From contig JBCBZH010000019.1 in NCBI GenBank assembly GCA_039815415.1, positions 1-29,411 on the forward strand: a DNA stretch of 29,411 nucleotides, given 5' to 3'. Source of the stretch: JBCBZH01 sp039815415. Lineage in GTDB: Bacteria > Bacteroidota > Rhodothermia > Rhodothermales > Rubricoccaceae. The position numbers and the translations under genes were made by a program. Below the pieces are notes generated by a model that saw nothing but the letters and a program-made list of their open reading frames with translations, made no database searches and had not been told where the DNA came from. Within the stretch, counting starts at the first letter, position 1; each line of letters opens with the position of its first letter. Below, piece after piece: positions 23,383-29,411 of this stretch.

Positions 23383-23576
23383 TCAGGACAGGAGCCAGAA
23401 CTGCTCTCCCCCTAACGACAAAATCCAGTCCAACCCGTCACACGCAGGGTTCACGTCGTCAGAGTGCACGTCCCTCGCGCGATCCTGAGTAGGGATCCGG
23501 GTGTTGCTTGCGTTGAGGCTGGGACGTGAGCTCGTGATGCCTCGTTTGAACCTGCTCTCCGACGCCCTCGGCACCC

Positions 23577-23588
23577 CTCGAGCTGGCG
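23577..23588 (-). repeat. Iterated repeat in spacer after the GT2 gene
   Basis: This exact CTCGAGCTGGCG lies in the 225-base spacer between the GT2 stop and the asparagine-synthetase-like start. Nothing else is recognised in that spacer. Confidence 0.75.
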
Positions 23589-23607
23589 ACGGCATGGGAT
23601 CGATGCC

Positions 23608-24747
23608 TCAGCCCACGTTTCGCCCTTTCCATGCCACCTGCCCTCGCAGGTGCGCCCACGCGGAGTCGAGTTGGAGTGTGGCCCCCAGCGCCAGTGTAAC
23701 GGGGCCGAACACGCTCACCCAGAGCGGAAAGCGTTCCCAGCGGTCGATGCACAGTTTCACCAGCGCGAGGGTGGCGAGGGTCATCCAGCCGAGTGGATGG
23801 GCGAACGCCAGCGCGGTGGGTAACACCCAGTAGAGCGCGTAGAACGCGAAGAACACCAGGAAGGGCAGAGGCCGCCCGTCGCCCGCGAGCAGGTAGGCGT
23901 TCTTGCGGAATCCCTGCCAGGCCTCGCCGAATGTCCGATACATCCGCACCGCCAACTCGGTCTGGAGGTCGATGAAGTGGAGACGGACGCCCTCGCGTTT
24001 TAGGTAGCGACCGATCATCACATCTTCCAGCACCTCGTTCTTGACCGCCTCGTGGGGCGCGAGGCGTTTGTAATCCTCGGCACCGATCATCCAGAACTGC
24101 CCGTTCAGCGCGCTGATGGCAGAGGATTTTGTACGCGGAACCAGGGGAATGGGGAGCGCCGCCATGATGGCGAAGGGGACGAGACTGGTGAGCAGCGCCG
24201 CCGGGCCGCGGTCCAAGTAATAGGGAAGACCCGTTATTGCAGTGTTTGGCCCGCCAGCGGACTGCCACTTCTCTGCGAGGGAGCGGACCGCGTCGGGCTG
24301 GCGACACTCGGCGTCGGCGTCGAGAAACACGTACACGTCGCCGGTGGCGTGCTGGGCAGCCTGGTAGAGCGCGTGCGGCTTGCCGACCCATCCGGCGGGC
24401 GGCCCGCTGCCACGCACAGGTTTCAGACGGGGATCGGCATGTTGCTGAAGCACGTCCCACGTCCCGTCCTCCGAGGCATCGTCCACCACGATGATCTCCA
24501 GCTCGACGCCCTCCTGGCTCAGCAGCGTGGGGAGGAGGCGTCTGAGGTTCTCCTCTTCATTGCGCGCCGGAACGAGGACCGACACCTTCATTCCCGAGGG
24601 AAGCGGCGTCCGGCGGGTTCGGCTGCGCGTGAGCGACGCGATGTTGATCGCTAGCACGATGAGGACGCCTGCGTGGAGAACGAGGAGCAGGCCGACGAGA
24701 AACGTAGCGTCCAGGGGTACGAGTGGGAGGCTGGGAGGGCGTTGCAA
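23608..24747 (-). CDS. Membrane GT2 glycosyltransferase, CruC-like
   Basis: This 379-residue protein has one N-terminal membrane segment (residues 14–38), a GT-A domain and several C-terminal membrane segments. VSVLVPARNEEENL (55–68), VVDDASEDG (87–95), the metal-binding DAD at 143–145 and a later ED pair in NEVLEDVMIGRYLKR fit family 2 inverting enzymes. In this cluster with carotenoid genes it may be the carotenoid glucosyltransferase that in green sulfur bacteria is called CruC. It starts with TTG, since the first ATG (residue 53) would remove the membrane segment. It lies 109 bases downstream of the secreted-protein gene. Confidence 0.75.
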   Translation of the reverse strand: MQRPPSLPLVPLDATFLVGLLLVLHAGVLIVLAINIASLTRSRTRRTPLPSGMKVSVLVPARNEEENLRRLLPTLLSQEGVELEIIVVDDASEDGTWDVLQQHADPRLKPVRGSGPPAGWVGKPHALYQAAQHATGDVYVFLDADAECRQPDAVRSLAEKWQSAGGPNTAITGLPYYLDRGPAALLTSLVPFAIMAALPIPLVPRTKSSAISALNGQFWMIGAEDYKRLAPHEAVKNEVLEDVMIGRYLKREGVRLHFIDLQTELAVRMYRTFGEAWQGFRKNAYLLAGDGRPLPFLVFFAFYALYWVLPTALAFAHPLGWMTLATLALVKLCIDRWERFPLWVSVFGPVTLALGATLQLDSAWAHLRGQVAWKGRNVG

Positions 24748-24799
24748 ACGCGAGTCAACTAGCGAGGGTTTTCACCAGCTCGTTGCCGCTGAATCGGAC

Positions 24800-24833
24800 C
24801 CTTCCCCCCAGCCCTCTCCCTGAGGAGAGAGGC
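24800..24833. repeat. CCCTCTCCCTGAGGAGAGAGG stem-loop repeat
   Basis: CTCTCC-CTGA-GGAGAG near 24814–24829 forms a short stem, preceded by CCCTTCCCCCCAGC. The word resembles a common intergenic palindromic repeat of many bacteria. It lies between the secreted-protein stop and the GT2 start. No T-run is seen. Confidence 0.45.
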
Positions 24834-24856
24834 TCCATTCTTGCCTCGATCTGGCG

Positions 24857-25516
24857 TCACGGAGGGTCGATCAGGAACTGGCGGAACAGCGGGGGCGGGT
24901 TCCGCGCAAGCAACTGGCGCTGGAGCGCTCGGCCCTGGTTTGGGTCGAGCTTGCGGACGGCCATCCAGATCCACACCTCAGCCTCGAAAGGATGGATCCC
25001 GGGCACGCGCTGGTGGGACAGCACGCGCCGGAGGTCCTCGAAGGTGCGCTTCGCCTCTGCCGCGTCGCCGCCAAACCACGAAGGCTTGTAGTAGAGCGAC
25101 TGCCCCTTGACCAGCAGAGCATAGGGCTCATCCGGGTCGATCTCGAGTGCACGGTTCAGGATGCGCTCCGACCGGCGCCCGTACGTGGGTAGGTGGATCT
25201 TCGAGCTGTTGGCGGCCTTGTACGCCCACAGAGCCGAGATCAGAGAAAGATCGCGGGCGGAGCGGACGCCCTGGTCGCTGGGGATGTTCTCCAGAAACCG
25301 GTCGTCCATCGTGAGCGGAAACAACCGGTAGCGATACATCAACCGGTCACGCAGGGTCCGCGCCTCGTGGCGGTACAGCCGGTGAATGGCTGGCGTGTTG
25401 AGATGTGCGTAGTAGTGCGTCAGCGAGTCGCTGACGGTCGGGGAGAACGCCGAAGGCGCTGGCGAGCTGGCGGCAGGCGCCAGGCCAACGAACAGGGCGG
25501 CGATGAGAGGGAGCAT
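24857..25516 (-). CDS. Secreted helical-repeat-like protein in the carotenoid cluster
   Basis: The 219-residue product has an N-terminal signal peptide (MLPLIAALFVGLAPAASSPA). The mature part is helical, with a TPR-like section SERILNRALEIDPDEPYALLVKGQSLYY followed by AKRTFEDLRRVLS. Near the start is TVSDSLTHYYAHLNTPAIHRLYRHEARTL. It probably sits in the periplasm or envelope. I do not know a carotenoid-related function. Its position between the acyltransferase and glycosyltransferase genes suggests a link to placing the pigment in the envelope, but this is guesswork. A repeat copy lies at 25463–25472 next to the signal peptide. Confidence 0.65.
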   Translation of the reverse strand: MLPLIAALFVGLAPAASSPAPSAFSPTVSDSLTHYYAHLNTPAIHRLYRHEARTLRDRLMYRYRLFPLTMDDRFLENIPSDQGVRSARDLSLISALWAYKAANSSKIHLPTYGRRSERILNRALEIDPDEPYALLVKGQSLYYKPSWFGGDAAEAKRTFEDLRRVLSHQRVPGIHPFEAEVWIWMAVRKLDPNQGRALQRQLLARNPPPLFRQFLIDPP

Positions 25517-25908
25517 CGGTCGCAGAGGGGGGACGCTGAAACCTAGGCGGAAATGCCAAGGCGAGAAAGGAAAAAAGAGACAGATCCGTACAAGTGCGAT
25601 CCGGCTCCGACTCGCCAGCTCGTTGTTGTGGCCTCTGGAGAGGAATGAGCCTGTGGGTGTGGGGGAGTTATAGAGACGGGAGGAGGCCCGGAAGGGTTAC
25701 CCGAGGTCGGCTCCGAGCGGCAACAAATCCTGTTCTTCAATGGGTTCGACCGACGTGCCGCTGGTGCTGTTGTGCCAGGTCTTCATCAGCGGACAGGGCT
25801 GGAGATATGAGACGTCTACCTGCTCTCCCGCATAGACGTGTGATGCCGCCAGGGTAGTGTGCCTGTTCCGAGAATCGCCAGCTCGAGGGGTGGCCGCCCA
25901 GGTCCTCC
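25517..25908. other. 392-base spacer inside the carotenoid cluster
   Basis: There is no gene-like frame on either strand. Two exact repeat copies lie in the same orientation, CGCCAGCTCG at 25613–25622 and CGCCAGCTCGAG at 25876–25887. The part near 25560–25600 is A-rich on the plus strand, so a leftward promoter for the secreted-protein gene may lie there. A lost gene is possible, but no remnant was recognised. Confidence 0.4.
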
Positions 25909-26646
25909 TTATGCGCGGAACGTCCAGCGCCGGAACCAGGGCGCCAGTGGCGACAGGTTCCAGCGCTCATCGGGACCAGGAGTGCCTTCGAGGAGGACAC
26001 GGGCCAGTCCCGTTTCGAGGTTCTCGGGACGGGCGGCCTCGAGCTGGCGAAGGAGCGTTCCGAGTCGGTTGGCTTCTTCGCCATCGGGGGCGTCGTGGAT
26101 GGGACCGGCGCCGAGCAACGCAGTGGGGCGGCTCTGGCCCCACCACGAGGTTCGAACCCCAACCGGCCACCAGCCGACCGAGTCTGGGAGCAGTCGCGCA
26201 AGACGAGGCAGGTCTGCGGTGAACGGCGCCAGCCCAGCCTCGGGGACGCCCATCCTGCCTTCGGGATAGAGCAGCAAGATCGACCGGGGATCGGACTCCA
26301 TGCGGCGCGCGGTCTCGCGGATCGTCTGGACGCGCTGGCGGGCATCCTCGGCAGGGAAGGGCAAAGCCCCAACCGGACCGAACATCGGCGCTTTGTCCCA
26401 GGCCTCCATCCACACCAGGAACGGGCGCTCCAACACCTGCGTGATGAGGTGGAAGAGTAGGTAGCTGTCGGCGTAGACGTGGTGGTTGGCGTAGATCACC
26501 ACCGGCCGGCCGGGAGGGAGCACGGGTGGGTCTCCAACCCACACGACGCGTCGGAAGGCCTTGCGGAGATCGCCGACGATCATGCGAGTCGCAGCCTGGC
26601 GCATCAGGCGTGCGCTGAGGGAACCGCCATGGACGGGATCGGTCAC
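25909..26646 (-). CDS. PlsC-type acyltransferase, CruD-like
   Basis: This 245-residue protein is of the glycerolipid acyltransferase family. NHHVYAD gives the catalytic HX4D pair His55/Asp60, and LLLYPEGRMG (about 125–132) is the substrate-binding PEG motif. In chlorobactene glucoside laurate and salinixanthin-type pigments, an acyltransferase of this fold (CruD) esterifies the carotenoid sugar. Position directly before phytoene synthase with a four-base GTGA overlap supports that role here over phospholipid synthesis, without proving it. It starts with GTG. Exact repeat copies are at 26038–26049 (inside) and 25876–25887 (after the stop). Confidence 0.75.
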   Translation of the reverse strand: MTDPVHGGSLSARLMRQAATRMIVGDLRKAFRRVVWVGDPPVLPPGRPVVIYANHHVYADSYLLFHLITQVLERPFLVWMEAWDKAPMFGPVGALPFPAEDARQRVQTIRETARRMESDPRSILLLYPEGRMGVPEAGLAPFTADLPRLARLLPDSVGWWPVGVRTSWWGQSRPTALLGAGPIHDAPDGEEANRLGTLLRQLEAARPENLETGLARVLLEGTPGPDERWNLSPLAPWFRRWTFRA

Positions 26647-27641
26647 GGCGCTGTATGTCTCATTGCGCTGGCGACCCTCGGGTCGCGTGCCGCCAGCTCG
26701 TTGCGGCGGCGGCGGTAGTCGTTGGCGAGCGCGGCTCCGACCTTGCGTCGAAGCGGGACGACGGCGCGGCGCGTCAGGTTGTCGTAGCCGTTGGCTCGGA
26801 CGCCGTTCAGGATGGCGCGGTACATCCGGGCGGCGGCGCGGATGCCTGTCTGAGCGCCCGGTCGGAGTTGCTCGATGCCAGCAGTGGCCTCGTCGTAGAG
26901 GGCTTCAGCGCGTTGCATCATGTCCTCCATCACAATGGCATAGCGCGCTCGCACGTCGGGGGCATCCGAGAACAGAACGGCCGGCGCCAGCCCGTGGGCG
27001 CTGAGGGCATTGGCGGGCAGGTAGGTGCGGCCCAGTTCGTGCCAGTCTTCGCCCACGTCTCGGGCGATGTTGGTGAGCTGCATGGCATTGCCGAGGGCTC
27101 GAGCTGGCGTGTCCAGGGCTTCGAAGTCTGAGCGATTGCGCGCCAGAAAGGGAAGCATCATCGCACCCACGCTGCCCGCGACGAGATTGCAATACGCGAG
27201 CAGGTCGTCCCACGTCTCAACCGGCGTCTCGTGGAGGTCCCAGCGGGCGCCGTCGATCAGCTCATGGAGCGGGCCGGGGCGCAGGCCGAACTCCGAATGG
27301 ACCGCAGCGAGGCGGCGCCACAGGAGCGCGTTTGGGCCGTCGGCCGGGGAGCCCGCGAGGGCGGCGTCGAGGTTTTGCTCGAGCTGGTCGGCTTCGGTGA
27401 GGGCCTGCGCCGTGCCGACCACCAGCGCACGCGAGTCCGCCAGCTCGTCGACCGTCCGGCAGTAGAGATACAGCGTGGCGACCGGAAGCCGGACGGGCTT
27501 GGGGAGCAGCCGTGTGGCAAGCGAGAACGTCCGGCTGTGGTACCGGAACGCCTGTCGCAAGTAGCGGTCTTCCTCCCGGGGCGACGCGCTGGCGGGAGGC
27601 TGAGGGGCAGCGCCCCGGTGCTGGAGGAGCGAGGCGACCAC
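26643..27641 (-). CDS. crtB: Phytoene synthase
   Basis: This 332-residue enzyme of head-to-head prenyl condensation makes phytoene from two geranylgeranyl diphosphates, the entry step of C40 carotenoids. The first Asp motif DELAD is at 65–69 (YCRTVDELAD). The second, NIARDVGEDW with DVGED at 195–199, is followed by LGRTYLP, diagnostic of squalene/phytoene synthases and in this form of CrtB. It starts with GTG three bases after the CruF-like stop and overlaps the acyltransferase start, so the three genes form one transcript. Desaturase genes (crtI) and cyclase genes must be elsewhere. Confidence 0.93.
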   Translation of the reverse strand: MVASLLQHRGAAPQPPASASPREEDRYLRQAFRYHSRTFSLATRLLPKPVRLPVATLYLYCRTVDELADSRALVVGTAQALTEADQLEQNLDAALAGSPADGPNALLWRRLAAVHSEFGLRPGPLHELIDGARWDLHETPVETWDDLLAYCNLVAGSVGAMMLPFLARNRSDFEALDTPARALGNAMQLTNIARDVGEDWHELGRTYLPANALSAHGLAPAVLFSDAPDVRARYAIVMEDMMQRAEALYDEATAGIEQLRPGAQTGIRAAARMYRAILNGVRANGYDNLTRRAVVPLRRKVGAALANDYRRRRNELAARDPRVASAMRHTAP

Positions 27642-27644
27642 CGC

Positions 27645-28493
27645 TCAGGCCGCGACGGTGCGCGGCACGGCAGCGCCAAATCGGGCCTTGAGGGCTGCGA
27701 GCAAGCCGAAGGCGGCGGCCAGGGCCGCGAGTCCTGCAAGGCCTGCGAGTGGCACCTTGTAGGCGAAGCAGATGCCGACGGCGAATAGCGTGTTCAGAGC
27801 ATAGAACCGAGGGCCCCAGCGCTCCACGAAGGGCGTCGGGGCTCCGTTCAGACCGCCAAGCATCTCGTACGCCAGCGCAATCACTGCTGAGGTGAGCAGC
27901 CAGCCAGCCCAGTTCACCCACGGCATTCCAAAAAACGCCCCTTCGATGCCGTATGTCCAGAACGGGAAGGCGTAGTTCATCGCCGGATCCAGAGCAACGT
28001 CCCACAGCACCATCAGAACCGCCACCAGCGCGACGCGGCCCCAGCGGTTGACCCCTGTGCGCCGGGCAAGGTCAAGCGAGACGATGGAAATGGCGTACCA
28101 GGACGGAGGGATGAAGTAGGGGACGTGTCCGGCAAACTTGGCCCCGAGCATCTCGTTGTACTCGTAGGCCCCAAACGGGAAGCCTGTGGTGGTTCCGAGC
28201 AGTTCCGCTCCGCCTCCAATCACCGAGCCCACCAGCAGAAACGCGAACGACCGGGCAGGTCCCAATTCGCGCCAGTAGAGTGCCATGCCAAGCACGGGCA
28301 GGAGCGCCATGTAGAGCCAGGTCGGCCCCTTGATGAGCATATCGAGCGTCGGCCCGATGTTGTCGGCGATCCACACGAGTGCCGCGTTCGCCGTCGTCGG
28401 CGCGAACTGCAGCAGAAACGCTCCCGAGAGACTGAACACGATGGCTCCCGTGAACAACCCGAAGGCGATGAGGAAAACAGTACGAGAGGACAT
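27645..28493 (-). CDS. cruF: CruF-type carotenoid 1,2-hydratase (DUF422)
   Basis: This 282-residue membrane protein has about eight hydrophobic segments. The family signature TGFPFGAYEYNEMLGAKFAG, then HVPYFIPPSWYAIS, and LWDVALDPAMNYAFPFW are visible. CruF enzymes add water to the terminal psi end of gamma-carotene or related carotenoids, making the tertiary hydroxyl that is later glycosylated. This fits well with the GT2 and acyltransferase genes that follow: hydroxylation, glycosylation, acylation. It is the first gene of the leftward cluster; its promoter should lie in the 85-base divergent spacer with the WbqC-like gene. The related haloarchaeal CruF hydrates bisanhydrobacterioruberin. 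Confidence 0.85.
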   Translation of the reverse strand: MSSRTVFLIAFGLFTGAIVFSLSGAFLLQFAPTTANAALVWIADNIGPTLDMLIKGPTWLYMALLPVLGMALYWRELGPARSFAFLLVGSVIGGGAELLGTTTGFPFGAYEYNEMLGAKFAGHVPYFIPPSWYAISIVSLDLARRTGVNRWGRVALVAVLMVLWDVALDPAMNYAFPFWTYGIEGAFFGMPWVNWAGWLLTSAVIALAYEMLGGLNGAPTPFVERWGPRFYALNTLFAVGICFAYKVPLAGLAGLAALAAAFGLLAALKARFGAAVPRTVAA

Positions 28494-28578
28494 GGATGGC
28501 GGAAGCGCCAGGGGAGGATGCGGTAGACTCTGCGAGGGACGCGTGTCCGATAGATCGTGATCCCTTGCCTTCCGCGAA

Positions 28579-29256
28579 ATGACTGCGATCCGCCCGCCCG
28601 AATATCTCCCTCGATTGCCCTACGCGGCGCTCTTGATCGCCGCCGACCGCGTCGTGCTAGGGGACACGTTTCGATTCAGCCGACAGGGGCACCAGAACCG
28701 AGCACGGATCCGAACGTCGCAGGGCGCGATGTGGCTCTCGGTGCCGCGCACGCACGCCGGGCGCCCGCTCCAGATTCGCGAGATGCCGGTCCCGGACGAT
28801 GGATGGCGCGTGCGCCACGCGAGAGGCCTCGAGGCCGCCTACCGGATGGCGCCCTTCTATGATCACTATGCGCCCTCCCTCAATGAGCTATGGGCCACCG
28901 CTCCGTCGTCGATGGCCGATCTCACGGTGCGTTCGGTGCGCTGGGTCGCCCGTCAGCTCGAGGCGGCCTGCGAGATCGGGCTGGCGTCGGAGCTGCCGGG
29001 GGCGCCGGTTGGACTCGCGGACGTGTGGGCTTCGGAAGGCGCCGGCGCGTTTCTCACGCTACCGGAGTCCGTGGAGCGAGACCGCCAGCTCGAGGCCGAC
29101 GTTCGGTGGGTCGAGCTGGCGGAGGTGGAACGCCGGCAGACCTTTCCAGGCTTTGAGCCGGGGCTGAGCACGTTGGACCTGCTGATGAACTATGGCCCCG
29201 AGTCGGCGTCGATGCTGAGGGAGATGACCACGGTTCATCCCATCCGGACGGAGTGA
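28579..29256 (+). CDS. WbqC-like family protein
   Basis: This 225-residue protein starts PPEYLPRLPYAALLIAADRV, followed by NRARIRTSQGAMWLSVPRTH and ending with LSTLDLLMNYGPESASML, the full WbqC signature. Members occur in many Bacteroidota and in O-antigen loci; their enzymatic role is not settled, though acyl or amino transfer to sugars has been proposed. It diverges from the carotenoid genes. Translation of the repeat appears as RQLEAAC, RQLEADV and VELAEVE; two of these copies (29083–29094 and 29112–29121) are exact and only 17 bases apart. Confidence 0.85.
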   Translation: MTAIRPPEYLPRLPYAALLIAADRVVLGDTFRFSRQGHQNRARIRTSQGAMWLSVPRTHAGRPLQIREMPVPDDGWRVRHARGLEAAYRMAPFYDHYAPSLNELWATAPSSMADLTVRSVRWVARQLEAACEIGLASELPGAPVGLADVWASEGAGAFLTLPESVERDRQLEADVRWVELAEVERRQTFPGFEPGLSTLDLLMNYGPESASMLREMTTVHPIRTE

Positions 29257-29265
29257 CGACACGTG

Positions 29266-29285
29266 CCGCCAGCTCGAGCTGGCGG
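29266..29285. repeat. Perfect 20-base palindrome CCGCCAGCTCGAGCTGGCGG
   Basis: This is a fused head-to-head pair of the iterated repeat sharing the central CTCGAG. It lies ten bases after the WbqC-like stop and could act as its transcription end, although no T-run follows. It shows the full symmetrical form of which the other copies are halves. Confidence 0.85.
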
Positions 29286-29361
29286 AGGTGCGCTGCAGTG
29301 CGTCTTTGCAGGCGCTTCGGGTGCCGGGCTTGCGCCAGCCTGACGGTGCAGTCACCTTACG

Positions 29362-29411
<50 letters not shown>

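Larger units (their letters stand above)
54..29284. repeat. Highly iterated word CGCCAGCTCG(AG), about 53 exact 10-base copies
   Basis: Exact copies on either strand start at: 54, 2880, 4050, 4215, 5478, 5594, 5649, 6256, 6659, 6962, 7429, 8510, 8565, 9007, 9111, 9219, 9763, 10970, 11707, 11801, 12315, 12872, 14364, 14461, 14833, 14892, 15349, 15621, 15886, 16302, 16440, 16477, 17232, 17795, 19084, 20044, 20222, 20427, 21225, 22084, 22266, 23579, 25463, 25613, 25876, 26040, 26691, 27100, 27438, 29083, 29112, 29267 and 29275. Hand count; a few may be missed. Many one-mismatch copies also exist (for example 2775, 11228, 11645, 12109, 24774). Chance would give well under one. Confidence 0.9.

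Noticed and set aside
24800..24833. Rho-independent terminator for the secreted-protein gene
   Set aside because: The stem is short and no T-run follows on the minus strand; I list it only as a repeat.
54..29284. CRISPR array or tandem repeat as explanation of the repeated word
   Set aside because: Copies are in both orientations, irregularly spaced by about 10 to 2800 bases and lie within unrelated genes; there are no uniform spacers.

Overview
This is GC-rich bacterial DNA. It most resembles a member of the Rhodothermales (Rhodothermota/Bacteroidota side, possibly Rubricoccaceae or Salinibacter-like). The inference rests on the gene repertoire: a CrtB–CruF–acyltransferase–glycosyltransferase carotenoid cluster like those that make acylated carotenoid glycosides, a WbqC-like protein, an SSB with a DDDLPF tail, and few Shine-Dalgarno sites. 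No rRNA or ribosomal protein gene is present, so this placement is not proven.

Layout. (1) 1–2.9 kb: a possible gene end, then a leftward block of unrelated single genes (Coq4-like, Rid family, DUF1905/YdeI-like, SDR) that lacks the repeat typical of the rest of the window. (2) 2.9–7.2 kb: tandem MauG/cytochrome c peroxidase paralogues, a secreted protein of unknown function and a SAM methyltransferase, with a decayed copy of the methyltransferase 3' end between the two peroxidases. (3) 7.46–18.0 kb: a long rightward, mostly overlapping gene set: UbiA prenyltransferase, PEP-synthase/rifampin-phosphotransferase-like enzyme, unknown protein, DUF3419 (BtaA-like), polyprenol/phytol-kinase-like membrane protein, GNAT, AMP-dependent ligase, small unknown protein and a YfiT/DinB protein. 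It looks like a biosynthetic operon for an unusual lipid. (4) 18.0–21.8 kb, leftward: potassium channel with zinc ribbon, GT4 glycosyltransferase, tRNA-Met(CAT), ssb and a lipoprotein, with two clear intrinsic terminators. (5) 22.1–28.5 kb, leftward: stand-alone asparagine-synthetase domain protein, GT2 glycosyltransferase, secreted unknown protein, PlsC-type acyltransferase, phytoene synthase and CruF-type carotenoid hydratase. (6) 28.6–29.3 kb: WbqC-like gene, a perfect 20-bp palindrome, then an artificial-looking run of 50 C.

The most striking signal is not a gene. A 10–12 base word, CGCCAGCTCG(AG), occurs about 53 times on the two strands by hand count (about one per 555 bases; 25 copies match all 12 bases). 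It is concentrated at gene borders, sometimes in inverted pairs, and exists once as the fused palindrome CCGCCAGCTCGAGCTGGCGG (29266–29285). Its density recalls DNA-uptake sequences or the cyanobacterial HIP1 palindrome. A second family, a GTCATCCTGAGC...GCTCAGGATGAC inverted repeat of about 110–130 bases, occurs three times between genes.
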